From assembly GCA_010645155.1 (NCBI GenBank), contig CM021316.1, forward strand, positions 5,724,954-5,788,953: a DNA stretch of 64,000 bases, given 5' to 3'. Source of the DNA: Tigriopus japonicus. Taxonomy: Eukaryota > Arthropoda > Copepoda > Harpacticoida > Harpacticidae. Below the pieces are notes generated by a model that saw nothing but the letters and a program-made list of their open reading frames with translations, did no database searches and was not told the DNA's origin. Below, one piece after another: positions 10,301-22,200 of this stretch. How positions within the stretch are numbered: position 1 is the first letter of the stretch; every line of letters starts with the position of its first letter. The translations under genes were made by a program, and so were the position numbers.

Positions 10301-12980
10301 CGAAGACTTTGTCCAAGGTCTTCGATCTTTTGAATCAGACTGGAAGCCGACAATTTTCAGTTGCGAAATGCCACTTGAAATTGGTAGTTTCGCTTGATTC
10401 AGATTGAAAGATTGTTCTTCGGCGAGAGCTTGCTGGCACTGATCATCATCCTTTTCGGGGAGCATTGGTGCCTCTTCTTCTTCTTCTTCATCATCATCAT
10501 CGCCATTCCACAGATACCGAAGACCCCTCGCATTCTTGAATAATTTTCGACGATTCCCACGCGATCCCCGAGAACTGATATCAATGCGCCTAAAAAATTA
10601 ATAGGGCCTAGAAACCACAAAAAGTTCGCTATCCGTCAGTCTCAAGGCCTCGTCCGATCCTGTTTTCTCAGGGCGGGACATCCAAAATCAGAGAATTGAG
10701 GGAGACGGTCAGATCGACCGTCACCACAAGGAATGCTGCAAATTCTTTTTTATCTGGCTGGATTCAATAATCTTTTGCTGATCATGCCATAGGTGAGATA
10801 AACTAGAAATAGTAGAAGATGAAGTAACAAACAAAAATGAATGCTTTTTTATTATATAACCGATTGTAACGGAACCACAAGGGAAACGTTTTTTATCGCA
10901 CAGGAGTCTGGACTGTATCTAACCCCCGACATTTATTTTTCACATAAGAATATGAAACGGAAAATGAATCGGATGGCTTTGGGATTCTAGATGAACGATT
11001 TAAGCCGAAAACCCTTTGAGGCTTGGGGATTTATGGGCCACGGAATTTTGCACCCCAGTCTAAATCCTCTTTTGTGGAGCAATGTGAACCAACCAACCAA
11101 CCAAGCCCCGAAAAGCTGAAGCCTTGTGGAAAACTTGGGAGTGTATCCACGCAGCCTTGTGTTTCACTCAACCAACCCAAAAGCTCCGTTATCCACCGAT
11201 CAAGCATGAACAATTGAAACAGCCGTTATTTGGTGCCAAGCCAGCGTCCTGCTCTTGATATTCAGTTTTAAAGCCCCCTAATTCCGATGGAGTGCATTGC
11301 CATCCGTGAAACGACGGCTGAATGTGCTACTGAAATGAGTGCAAGAGGAGACGACGGTTCTCTGACTCACTCACAAACCGACTGACTCTGAGTGAAGAAG
11401 TATGAGGGGTGTCAGTTAGTGTTGGAAGTCTAATCCTTGTTTGCTCCAGAAGCCGACTTGAAAAAAAACATACATGCCGCACTGAATTCCACATTTGTAT
11501 GATATTACGGCCCTCAAGTTTTAAACGGTTTTCAAAGTTTTTAGTAGCGAGTGGTGCCGAAGAACGAAGAAACCCCACCAAAAGCCCGTTGGAAATCGGG
11601 AGCAATAGCCTCGTGATCCACGTTCCAACCAGGGGGTCTGTCCCTCCACCTCCCTCTTTCTCGATTCTGTTTACTGAACGCCCATATTGAACGGTGTGTG
11701 TAAAGGAAAACGCTCGATGATTTCGGCCCGTAAATTTCTTTGAGAACCCCAACATACAAAATACGATAACTTACTCCACCTTGACGTTTGTTGCAAGCTG
11801 AAGAAGGAAAGAGAAGACGAAAATTGTACGTCGTCTTTTTTCAGCCGCCAGTGGGCTCTTTTTGGGTCGAATATTAGTCGTCAACACCTGCCTTCCCAAT
11901 GTACCTGAACCTAATTTTAAGTCGAGGATAGGTCCATGGTGTAGGGTTCAAGTCGTCTTGTTAAATTTGTAATCTAGTGAAAGTGCCAAACAGAAAGTGT
12001 CTTAACCAGATTGATCTTACGATTGATAACAATTTTTTTGCCATTGACTTTCTTCTTGGGAGAGAACCTGTTGCTTTTGTTTTTGTATTAGAATAAATGA
12101 GGGGCGAATCTTGTGGCTGTTTTTTTTAATTTTCAGCCATGCGTAATGAATAGCCGCAATCTTAGGTTGACAGAGAAAGTAGGAGATGTTGGTGGTTGTA
12201 AACATTGCACCTAATCATACTTTTGATTTGTTTGGCCACAAATTCGGCTCCGCCTTCTTGACAAATATTCTAATTTATTGGAGTTCCTCCCTGCAGTATA
12301 CCTTATTTATTGTGACGGGCTGCACCTCCAATTACGATCTACTTGGATTAAGTATATGGTTGTAGATTGTGGTTCATAATGCTAAGCAAATCAGAGCATG
12401 TCATAAAAGTGAAAACCAAATGTAAATTTAGAGGGGAGCTTTTGGAACGTCTCGGAAATACGGTCTCAACAAAGAATACGAGACAAAGTGTGGCTATTTC
12501 CAGTATTTCAGCCTTCGTCGCTGTCTTGACACATTTCAATGAATGAATTCGGTTCCTTTCCTGTCCAATGTATGTATGGACCCCAAACAACACGTGTTTA
12601 CTACTAAAGTGCTTCTTTTCCGTCTTGGAGTTGTCGGGAACCTTCTGGCGTTCGTTCTTAAATTGGTACTTTCCAAGCCTCATGTCATTTCTGTGCGAGA
12701 TTTAGGTCATGTTCGTGTTTGTCTGCAAAGTAGACGGAAAGCAAGCCCCTTTACTTCAATGTTTTTCATCCTCGAGTTTACTCAAATTTCAATGGCTGAT
12801 TGAGAATCATTTAAATGGCCACAAGGATTTAAAATGCAGGATATGGGGGATGGTTTTTGAAGGTAATCATTACGATTTTTGGCCTTGCGGTGGGTCCAGG
12901 GAGGTTTGCTCGTGCAATGCAATGGTTTTCATCCCAACCACAGGCTCGCGATCCTTGTCATATTGGCTGTAATTAATGAT
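7355..12980. other. Intergenic block, simple repeats and one small palindrome
   Basis: No gene recognised over 5.6 kb. Notable items are an 8-bp inverted repeat with a 3-nt loop at 7770-7788 (GGAACATC tgt GATGTTCC), a TGAC/TGGT run at 9171-9202, a TCT then TCA trinucleotide run at 10472-10500, and an (AACC)n run at 11087-11105. Open frames up to 142 codons (11327-11755, -) lack domains and have open frames opposite them. Confidence 0.5.
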
Positions 12981-12989
12981 ATCTTCCAT

Positions 12990-13070
12990 TGTCTAGGAGT
13001 CAGGAGATCATCCACAGCTTAAATGGTCTCTGACAGTAGGTGATTAAACCACGAAGCCACAAGCCAATGC
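12990..13070 (-). other. Possible tRNA-derived SINE head or pseudo-tRNA
   Basis: Read on the minus strand, TGGCTTCGTGG (13059 to 13049) matches the Pol III A-box consensus TRGCNNAGYGG at all but one position. A weaker B-box-like GGATGATCTCC lies at 13013 to 13003. The 35-nt gap is what a tRNA gene has. No clean cloverleaf forms. It lies about 160 bp from a true tRNA gene. It could be an old SINE or a decayed tRNA copy. Confidence 0.3.
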
Positions 13071-13213
13071 TCTCCAATGATTAGTGGACAACGAAAAACC
13101 ATTACGCCGAACCTGGCTGGAGAAGCTACTTAGCCAAGTCAAGTCGAATTATGTAGAGTTACTTACTGTTTGACACAAATTCCACGCCTTTCTCGTTCAA
13201 GATGATGACCAAC

Positions 13214-13218
13214 AAAAA
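13214..13218 (-). terminator. Pol III T-run terminator of tRNA-Gly
   Basis: On the minus strand, five consecutive T begin 7 nt after the tRNA discriminator base, the usual place for an RNA polymerase III stop. Confidence 0.8.
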
Positions 13219-13224
13219 TGAGAT

Positions 13225-13295
13225 TGCAGCTGCCGGGGATCGAACCCGAGACACCTCCTTGGGAGGGAGGTATGTTACCATTACACCACAGCTGC
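13225..13295 (-). tRNA. tRNA-Gly (anticodon CCC)
   Basis: A 71-nt cloverleaf folds on the minus strand. The 7-bp acceptor stem is GCAGCTG with CAGCTGC, fully paired. The D-stem is GTGT with ACAT (one G-U), around a loop containing GG. The 5-bp anticodon stem is CCTCC with GGAGG, around loop CTCCCAA, giving anticodon CCC at 13263-13261. The variable loop has 4 nt. The T-stem of 5 bp (one G-U) carries loop TTCGATC. The discriminator is A at 13225. There is no intron and CCA is not encoded, as expected for a eukaryotic nuclear gene. The A-box, B-box and a downstream T5 indicate a functional internal Pol III promoter and stop. It stands alone. Confidence 0.95.
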
Positions 13296-16200
13296 TGTCA
13301 TGAAAAAATGTGTTCTTCTAGATTACTTAAGTCAATCTTATTATCAAATGAGGCTTTCATACGAGTGATTCCTACGCCATTCTCGGATCAACTCTGGGAT
13401 AAATGAAGAAGAACCCTGGTGAGTGAGCAGATGCAAAAGCACACAATTTTTCAACGCGATCATCGTCATCGAAAGATTCTGCGCAGTAGTTCACTTAATA
13501 CATAGACATCATGCAAATGAATGCAAACGATTAATTGAACCTTTTATGGATGAGCCTCAGTTCAGCCGACTCGTTGCTCCTCAACGAATCTATCGTCTGT
13601 AGTTATACGTACAAGGCACGTCCTCCGGGAGCTTCATTCAAAATTTGAGAGAGAGATGACAGCTAAGGGGAGGAATACTTAAGTTTTCTCCGAGCGGCTT
13701 CGGGTTTCATTGCGATTTGACTTGGTCTTTTATGCTACGCACAGATTCTGAGCAATGAACACGTAGCATAGCCTGCAACGAGTCCTTCTTTAGCAAGCCA
13801 GAACGAATTCCGAAAGCCAAATATATATATTTTTTCGGGTTGAAATGGTGTCATCGCAGGGTTGAGTCCTGCTGTCATCTGTTTAACTCTCAGCATGGAT
13901 GGAGAGAAAGGAAAAGCTACTGATGGCCACCTTTCAATCCGTCCGTTGAGCTCTCTGATCAACTTTTCATTTTAGCGCAACCAGCGACAAAAACCTCGCC
14001 ATATCTCATTATTACTTCACTCTATCCAGCCATGATGATCGTGGTATACTAGCATGCAGTTGCCATTTACTCAAAAAAAAAAACACTGCCATATTTAACC
14101 AGAGCCTTGTTTATGTTGTAAGCACCCTTTGAACGACCATTTCAGACCGAATTTTAAGTCTGATATTTCTGCCAGTGACCAGAAAGGAAGTAGTTTATCG
14201 TGCCATATCCACGAGCAGTGACCATTGATAACTATCATTTGTCTTTATTTACGGCGTGGACACCACTCAGGTCTGTCTCTATTGTAGAATGGCACTGTGT
14301 CTATACAGGACTCTGGAGAGACTCGCGATCATTGAGATGGACCTGGTTGGTTAGTTATTGGACATGCACCTGATCACGATGTTTTCAGTAAAAGTCGCCA
14401 AAACCGCATTTGATCAATGGATCACCTCCAAAGCAGATTCAGAGGCGAGCAGCTCAGCTGAGATGCGTCCAAACGTCTGCCGATCTTGATGGTCAGAGAG
14501 CCATAATGTTAGAAACGGCAGCCGTTTTGGTCATGATATCACTGATGATGAGTATCACCGATTTGGCCGCCACCTGCTAATTCGGTTCATATTTCATTGA
14601 CTACTAGTAACGTGTACGACGTCGTTTCGGAAAGGGGACCTTTTTCTGATGCTCTGAATCACGCAAGGGAATAAATGACATTAATACAAAAGAGATTTAA
14701 CGAAGCTCAGAGCGCAACCGGCTTTGTTTGCAGTTGGAATCATGAACCTGACGGTCATGTACACACCAAAAAGCCATTGAATCCGAACTTACGTTACGGT
14801 TCCGTTACCTATAGTTGATTCATAAATCCTATGGAAGCAGATGGAGTCAATTTTGGAGCAGTCATAATAAATAGTGGCACCAATTCCGAAAATCTACGTG
14901 AAATACTAGATTGTTGGGTTGGAATATCTACCTTGTTAGTTAGTGAAATAACCCAATTCACAGAGTCTCATTTTCCGATCCTACCAATCTTCTTGGTTGT
15001 TGACTTGTTTTGAACTTGCGTTTACAAACGGAAATTTGCCCCAGATGGATGGATGGATGGAAAGCATTGCTTGAGATCCTATTCAAACAATGACATCCCT
15101 TGACATCAATGCATTCTTTGGAGTGAAAAATCTCCAATTTCTCTCTCATTTTCTTTGAAGAGAAAGAAATAATCTTGTTTTGAACTCGTCGCCAACAACC
15201 GTTCGATCACGAATGAGAGAGAGAGAACATGCTCATTGGTCATTGCCCATTGTTCTCAACGGACTTGCTTCCAACTGGGGTGGAATTTTAAACTTCTCAC
15301 ACAAACACAAGTAGGAACAGCCTCGAATTCAAACACCTTTGGGCCGTTGGAATTCCTGCTAATTTGGCAACGACATTTCCTCGGGATCTGCTTGTCCTAG
15401 ATCTGTTTTATGTCGTAGTCTTATCTATCTGAGCTATTCAAGGATGAGTAAAAGACTGCTTTAGGAAATATTTGGCACCGCATTTTGTATAAATTATGTT
15501 TGTTCCCCATGAAATGATGGGAGAGAATCAACAGCTTGGGGAGGCTTTACCACGAGATAAATGATGTTGCTTTGTAATCTGTGGCTAGGCATTGTACGAA
15601 TGCAAGTACCATTGCCCATCATGCCAGTGACCTGTCCAACCTACTACAGGCACAGACGGAGCTTACAAACCCTTTCGTTATTGAATATCTTCATTATGAG
15701 TCGGCCTTTGAATTGGAGAGATTATTACCAACTCGCTTTCATTGTATGCACTATAGAACTAACTTCTCGTGGGGTTCAACGATGAGGATCAAGGACCACC
15801 TACCTATATTTTCCATCAACCAGGATAATGAGATTATAATCCAAATATTATGGACCTGAGAAGAAGCGCTTGTTGAATGACAGGGAAGAAAATATTGTCC
15901 ACATTTTCACGTGGATGAGATACCACGATCGCTCTTGGGAGAGTAGACTCCAATGGGTTTAGTGTATCCTAATTTGACGTTGTTTGGCACCAACTTGTTC
16001 GATTTCGACCACCTTTGATTATTTTTACCGCAGGAAGACAGTCTGAAATGAGCCCTCCCGTCCTTGGATCTCCAAGGTTGATGCTGTCCTTTAATGGAGT
16101 TGTCAATGCTGATGTGTTCTGTCAGATTTGATGTCCTTCCAATTTCGGGAGCTTCTAATTTCAGGGCAAACAAAACGGCCAATTCTCACGCCCATCCACC

Positions 16201-19200
16201 CCATTCACATACAACACCCATTCCCAGCCGATCAGCTTTGGCATCATTACAAATTAGTCCATCAATCGCCACACGAATGCTCAAGACTGAGTCCCAGATC
16301 TCTGGTTTAATTAGCTAAATTAAGTTGAGATTGGGGACGATTTTCAGGCGAGCTAAATTTGGACGGGGATGGTGGGAGAAATGGAATGAAGTAGAAATTT
16401 TGAGGATTGAAGTGTCGGAAAGATTTCTAGTCAAAGGGCGAGAGTATCTACTCATTACAACCCGAGACACTTTGACGACTTCAGTTCATTGGCACCAACA
16501 GACAAACATGTCCAAGCGAAGCTTTAGTAAATATTAGCCAGGAAATCGTCGTTAATTCAAGCAGCTGAAAGAATAGCATTAGATATATGAATCTAAAAGA
16601 TAGAGAGCTTGGAGATGAAAAATTGACGATGCAAAAAGGTGCATATGGATGGAATAAGCACTGAGCTTTTGCATGACAGGCGTGTCCATTGAGATTTATG
16701 TTAGATCATGTAAATGAATTGGTTTCCAGAATTGCCCATCATTAAGTCATTATGACACCATCGCCTTTTTTTATCGGACTCATGCTTGACGATTATCGTT
16801 AGTTCCTAACGTGTCCATCTGCCCAGCCTCGAATAGACTGGCAAACACACGAGTGAGTAAGTAAATGAGTCTCCGATGCTTTTTGTCCTTCCAAAATCAT
16901 CCTCACATTTTACCAAAACCTACCAAAATATACCACAATAGCCAATTCGGTGGTCGAAGTCGAGCCCAGAAAAGTCCCTCCAAGGGGATCCGGGTGAGGG
17001 GCCAAGCGAACGAGGGGAAAGTATGGCACCCTGAAGAAGTCCCTGCATGCTCGCGCAGAGTAGATTCGAACCTGACTCCTTCTCCACCTGGAAACAATTA
17101 ATAGAGACATTTTATCGTCATCATAAACCTGCGCACGGGGCAAGGGATGCTGTAATTTGCTCACTACATCATCATGGATGGCTTTTAAAGTACCTTGCTA
17201 CACAGGGACTTGATGTGTTTGCGTGCGTCTTCTGTGTAGTCGATAGGATCTTTTGTGAGCCGTTTGTACCCTCGTGCACGTGACAAGGGTTTTTATTCAT
17301 CGAATTCCAAAATAAGGCTTGTTATTCAGCCAATACCTCCATCCACCTGGCCGTGTAAAGACGCAGTAGTCTTTAGATCGGAGGATCTGGTGTGGAAGAA
17401 GATGATCAGTAGAATAATGTCTCCTGAAAGGTTCATTGTCATTTTCAATTTTGGTCGAATTCTTCCTCCCCAAAGCCTCCGCAATCGTTGTGGAGGTTCT
17501 CTTGAAGAGACGGAAACGAAGATGGTTGTAATGATAACCATGAGGTGAATATCCTCGAGGAGTAGGGTATTCGTCAGTCTGAACGTTGTTTGTGCCAGGT
17601 GAATTGAAAGTGCTGGGTGACCCAATTATGAAGAAAGGGTTAAATCCCCGATTGTAAATGGACGTCTTTTGTGATGGGGATCAATGATCTACCTTTACGT
17701 ACCTATATTCCACAACTGACAAAGCCAACGTCGATCTACTGTACGTTTAGGGGTTACCAACCTGATCTTGAACTGGGTCACCAATTCGATTGGAGCACGA
17801 TTCTTCTTCCACTTCTCATACACATCGCTTGTCGTGAGAAAACGAATTCAATTACATTCATTGAGATGAAAAACCAAACCTCCCGAATCTGCTTTAGTAT
17901 CACTAATGAGAATGGTTCCACGTCTAATAGTTCCCCCGGGACGAAAGCCCTCTGTTCCCACCCTACTGCTGCTATAATCATTTTGCGGGTTAATATCAAA
18001 GCTGCAAATCATATACACGATAGGCTGTCATTGAGAGAAAAAGTTACTGAGAGAGAGCAGCTGTTGTTTCCCAAGCCAACAAAGTGGGGACACATGATGG
18101 GATTGAGAAGGGATCGTCCCCGGGATCTAATCCATATTGGGTGAGATAGATATTACGTCGCAAGAACACTGTTCATCACGATGTCTATGTGAGCCTTAAT
18201 GATCAGAAATAACCACTAACACGGCCTCATGATTATCATCATCATCATCAACAACATCGTCATAATGATTTGGTCAAGGTGTGAACCATTTCTGGTCGAG
18301 AGCACCGTGACTTTGCGTTTCTTGTTCAGGTATCCCGGAAATGGGAAGCCTCGAGGACAGCTCGTGTGCACTCAAGTATGGCATGTTCTTTTTTAAGGTT
18401 AAAAATTGATTCAATTCATTGCAAACAGCTCATGCTTAATGTTCATATTCGCAAAAAAAAACATGTTTCTTCGCTGAAAGTTGAGACCTTCAACTGCATT
18501 CAGCCTTAAGGGTGTGCATAGTTGGTCTTTGATCGATCCAATCATTTGGCCATCAGAATCCTGTACAAATGAAAGATTAATTCCTCCCTGAGCAAGCAAG
18601 CCCTTGGAGCGTGAAATCTGTGCTTGGCCAACATCAGCTCACCACTGGCACAACTCACAAGCTGGTAAATATCACAAGGGACAGTGGTAAGAGTACCTAC
18701 ACTACACATGAACATTAACAGGACTTCTAATCATCGTTTCCGGTGATGGAGAGCACCGGTCTATATTTAATTTCATATCAAAACATGGCCAAAGCCAACC
18801 GAGATGACAACCCTTCAAAGAGGGATTACTACTCGGCAGGAATTCATGTTTCCAACCATTCATCCCTGTTTCGTCAGCTTGAGTTTAGCCTAACGGGGTT
18901 TTAAATGGGCTGGTTGCTTGCTCCACAATCTCTTGTCATTCCGTTCCATGGTCAAGAGCATCCGAAGCCAGCGGAATCTAGGACAGTTTAAATGGACATT
19001 GCCGCGGATGACCGGACCCGCTCCTCGTCTCTATTCAAACAAGCTCGTTTTCATGCGGAATGTAACAAACTACTCTGCCCAGTTGAACGAATGTACGAAC
19101 GGTTTGCTATCGCAAGTTTTCTCGCTCTCTCCCATTGAATTGCAATTTCCTTTCGGACCGAAATAGACTTGAGAGTTTTTCAATAGCTGCCCATCAATAG

Positions 19201-22200
19201 GTTCACTCCATCCAATCCATGGACAGACAGAGGGGGTTTCCTTGACATCGTTCATTCAATGTGCTGGATGGGAAACTCTCAAAGGGCCGTCTCGAATTTA
19301 AAGGTCCTCAAATTGGCTCAAAGACGAAACTCGGGGGTCCGTTCTTGGCTTTGAGATTGTCACCTGCCATGCGACATCGTGGAGTCCAAATCCGAGATTG
19401 ACACAAATTGGATGTTCTTAGCCCGCTATTGTTGACCTGGGCTCTTTTTGTCCACATGTATATCTAGCATGCATACAACATGTGTGGATGGATTTGGATT
19501 CACTTTCTTTATGAGCCAAAGAGCCTTTTGATTGGGCTTGGAGTCCCCTAGAAACAGTTAGACCCACATCCATGCTTGGAAACAGTCGAGGATTGTCAGG
19601 ACAGTTGCCAAAAAATGAGACGACACCAAGCTCAGAGGATGGCAAAGCCGTCCAGAAGTGCATCCAGAGACAATAGAGGATTGATTCAGTTAGCTTTTCT
19701 GCCACTCCGCCACAAAGCTCCATGCTCTGGATAAAGTATGGTTTGAGCCATGGACCCAGACATTCTCACGATGGTGCTTGGTTGTGCATTGAAATCTCTT
19801 TTGATTGAACAGTACTATACAGCGGTTCCATATTGCTACTAGCTTTGCCCAGGGTTTGAACAATACCATTTCATGCACCATGTATACGCTGAATAAGGAC
19901 GGCAAACTTCCATGTCCACATAAACTTAAATCGACTTGCAACATCAAGCCATGGTTTTTAACGTTAGTCGGGTATTTTTGCGCTTTGTCTGAAAGTGACC
20001 CCCCATGAGGTCTTCCATCTTGAGCTAAACAACAAGTAAATCTGATTGACAGGCCAATGTGGAAATCAGTTCAAATCCCTGTGAAATTTCTCCTCGCAAA
20101 AGAGCCGACGAGAAAGTAAAAGGTCGGACTTATTCAATTTCGCATTCAATCGTTGAGCCGTTGATTGATGTTTCGAACGAGTTCCCACTCTCCTATGGAA
20201 GAAAGGGTTATTCGCTTGGCCAATTCCACGTGGTTTCTCCATAAAAGTCCCGATAAAGTGGGTTGCCAATCTAGTTTCAAATTCGGCTTAATCGAGTTTT
20301 TAAACCAATTTGGGAAGGAACATTATGTGAAGTGGCACTTGAAGGGAGACTAAGCGAGAAATACCAGTTCACATATTGACAAACATGTTTTGACATGGCA
20401 ACTATAGATCCAATCTCCATATTTACGAATTCAAATGCACATTCAATTTCATAACAACAACGACATTGACGGCATTCAAGCACGAACGACAAAAACCCAT
20501 GTTCCAGTCATCCAAGGGCAGAATTTCCCTGTCAAGCGCGTTGAAAGCGGACTGTGCATTTCAAAGACGTAAATATTACTTTTTACAAAGGCTCTCGCCA
20601 TTGTCCAAGAACGTACTTACTCGTTCGAGTCTGGGCTCCCCGAAACCAGCTGGTTAGAGGGGATTCATACTTACACACACACACATACTCTGGGTTCAGT
20701 ATGCATGGAAATCCTTTTCAGTCGATCCACCCGATCCATGTCGAGCATGCTGGATGGATTGGGGATGTCCATGGGACATAATTTCAATGCGAGTAGTCTT
20801 GGTCGTGGTCGTCGTCGTCGTCTCCTCGTTCCTTGGAGCTCGTACTTGCCCATTGATGAGGACAGCTGCATGCCAATGCAATCCCAATGCAGCCAAAGAA
20901 AGCAAGAGAATGGGAGACGCTGTCTGGAAGGATAGATCTCATATCGTACCAACCAAGGATGGTGAAGACTCGAGTTGAAGGGTTTTTCATGCTTCATTGC
21001 AACTTAGACATGGATGGCCACCGAGGAGCACTCCCTGAGGAGGGTCAGGGGGGTGGGTGGCTAGGGTATGGTGACTATTACCCATGAAAAGCTCCTTCCA
21101 TGTGTAGTACATACACAATCAGCCATGTGCATGTGGTGGGTATGTAAAAACTGTACAAAATTAAGGAAGGCTACAATATTCAAGAGGAGTGAGAATATTT
21201 GGAAGCCGTCCATTGATATTAATGTCCGATGATTCACTTTGCATATCAATCCTTTTTTGTGGCAATTTAAACCTTGTCGAAAGTGGTCGCTTCTGACTTG
21301 TGAGTGAGGTATTGAAAAATGTGGCTTTGCCGCGAGGAATTCCTAGGTAGCCCACCTTTTAAAAGGAACCTTTTGTGCCGGAGAATCCAGATCCGAAAGT
21401 GATTGGAGCTCAATGACACGTCAGAAAAGGTTGACGGATGGCATTTTTTCCCCTGAGCAAATATCGCACAATAATAATTGCTTTCTCCAGGGTCAAAGCC
21501 AGACTTCTCAAAGCCACATTGACAACACATTGGAAAAGAGAGAAAAAAAATCCGAGAGCTCATTGGCAAATAGCGCAGTATTTTTCACTGAACTGAACCG
21601 TTCAAAATAAGGCAGGCCAGAACTTAGTTTGGCGAACGAACAGATGGAGACAAGAACCTCCGTGATGGTGGCCCACATTGGCGATGATCCTTGAAAATAG
21701 TTGACATTCTTGCCATGCTCAATCTGTCAGGATTAAAACCGATTTGTACCCAAACATTGCTATTCAGTTGGTGTCAATAACATTGCGGCTTTGTTCTCTT
21801 GGATTACCATTGCCTGGAATGGTGGTAGCAATCATTTCCAAGAATTTGTATTCATTCAAGGCCGTAACCCAACCAACCAACCATCGTGTGTGAGTATGTA
21901 TCAAAGGGATGTGGCCATAAACAGACATGCCAACAAAAACTCACGTCTGAGAGTGCAGTCAATGCTAAAGGGCAACAAGATCATCGCCAAAGAGTACACA
22001 TGCAATTGATGGGTTGCTCACACATATCCAGTGTTTATTAGATGAGCGGAAGTAGAGGTTCCCATTCATTCCGACTTTCATTGCCAAAGGTAATGTTGTG
22101 GCGGGCTCTTCTAGCCTTCGCAGACCTCCTGCTTCTCTGACTTCTTCACCAAGACCTGATCCCCAGCTGGGAAAGGTCATGATCTCTCACTTTTTAAAGC

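Noticed and set aside
12348..12683. Minus-strand frame of 111 codons that looked vaguely like a repeat-derived protein
   Set aside because: No transposase, reverse transcriptase or integrase motif could be identified, and no terminal repeats flank it.
17040..17100. B-box-like GGTTCGAATCT on the minus strand near 17,070
   Set aside because: The flanking bases do not pair as a T-stem, no A-box lies at the right distance, and no acceptor stem forms, so it is not a tRNA gene.
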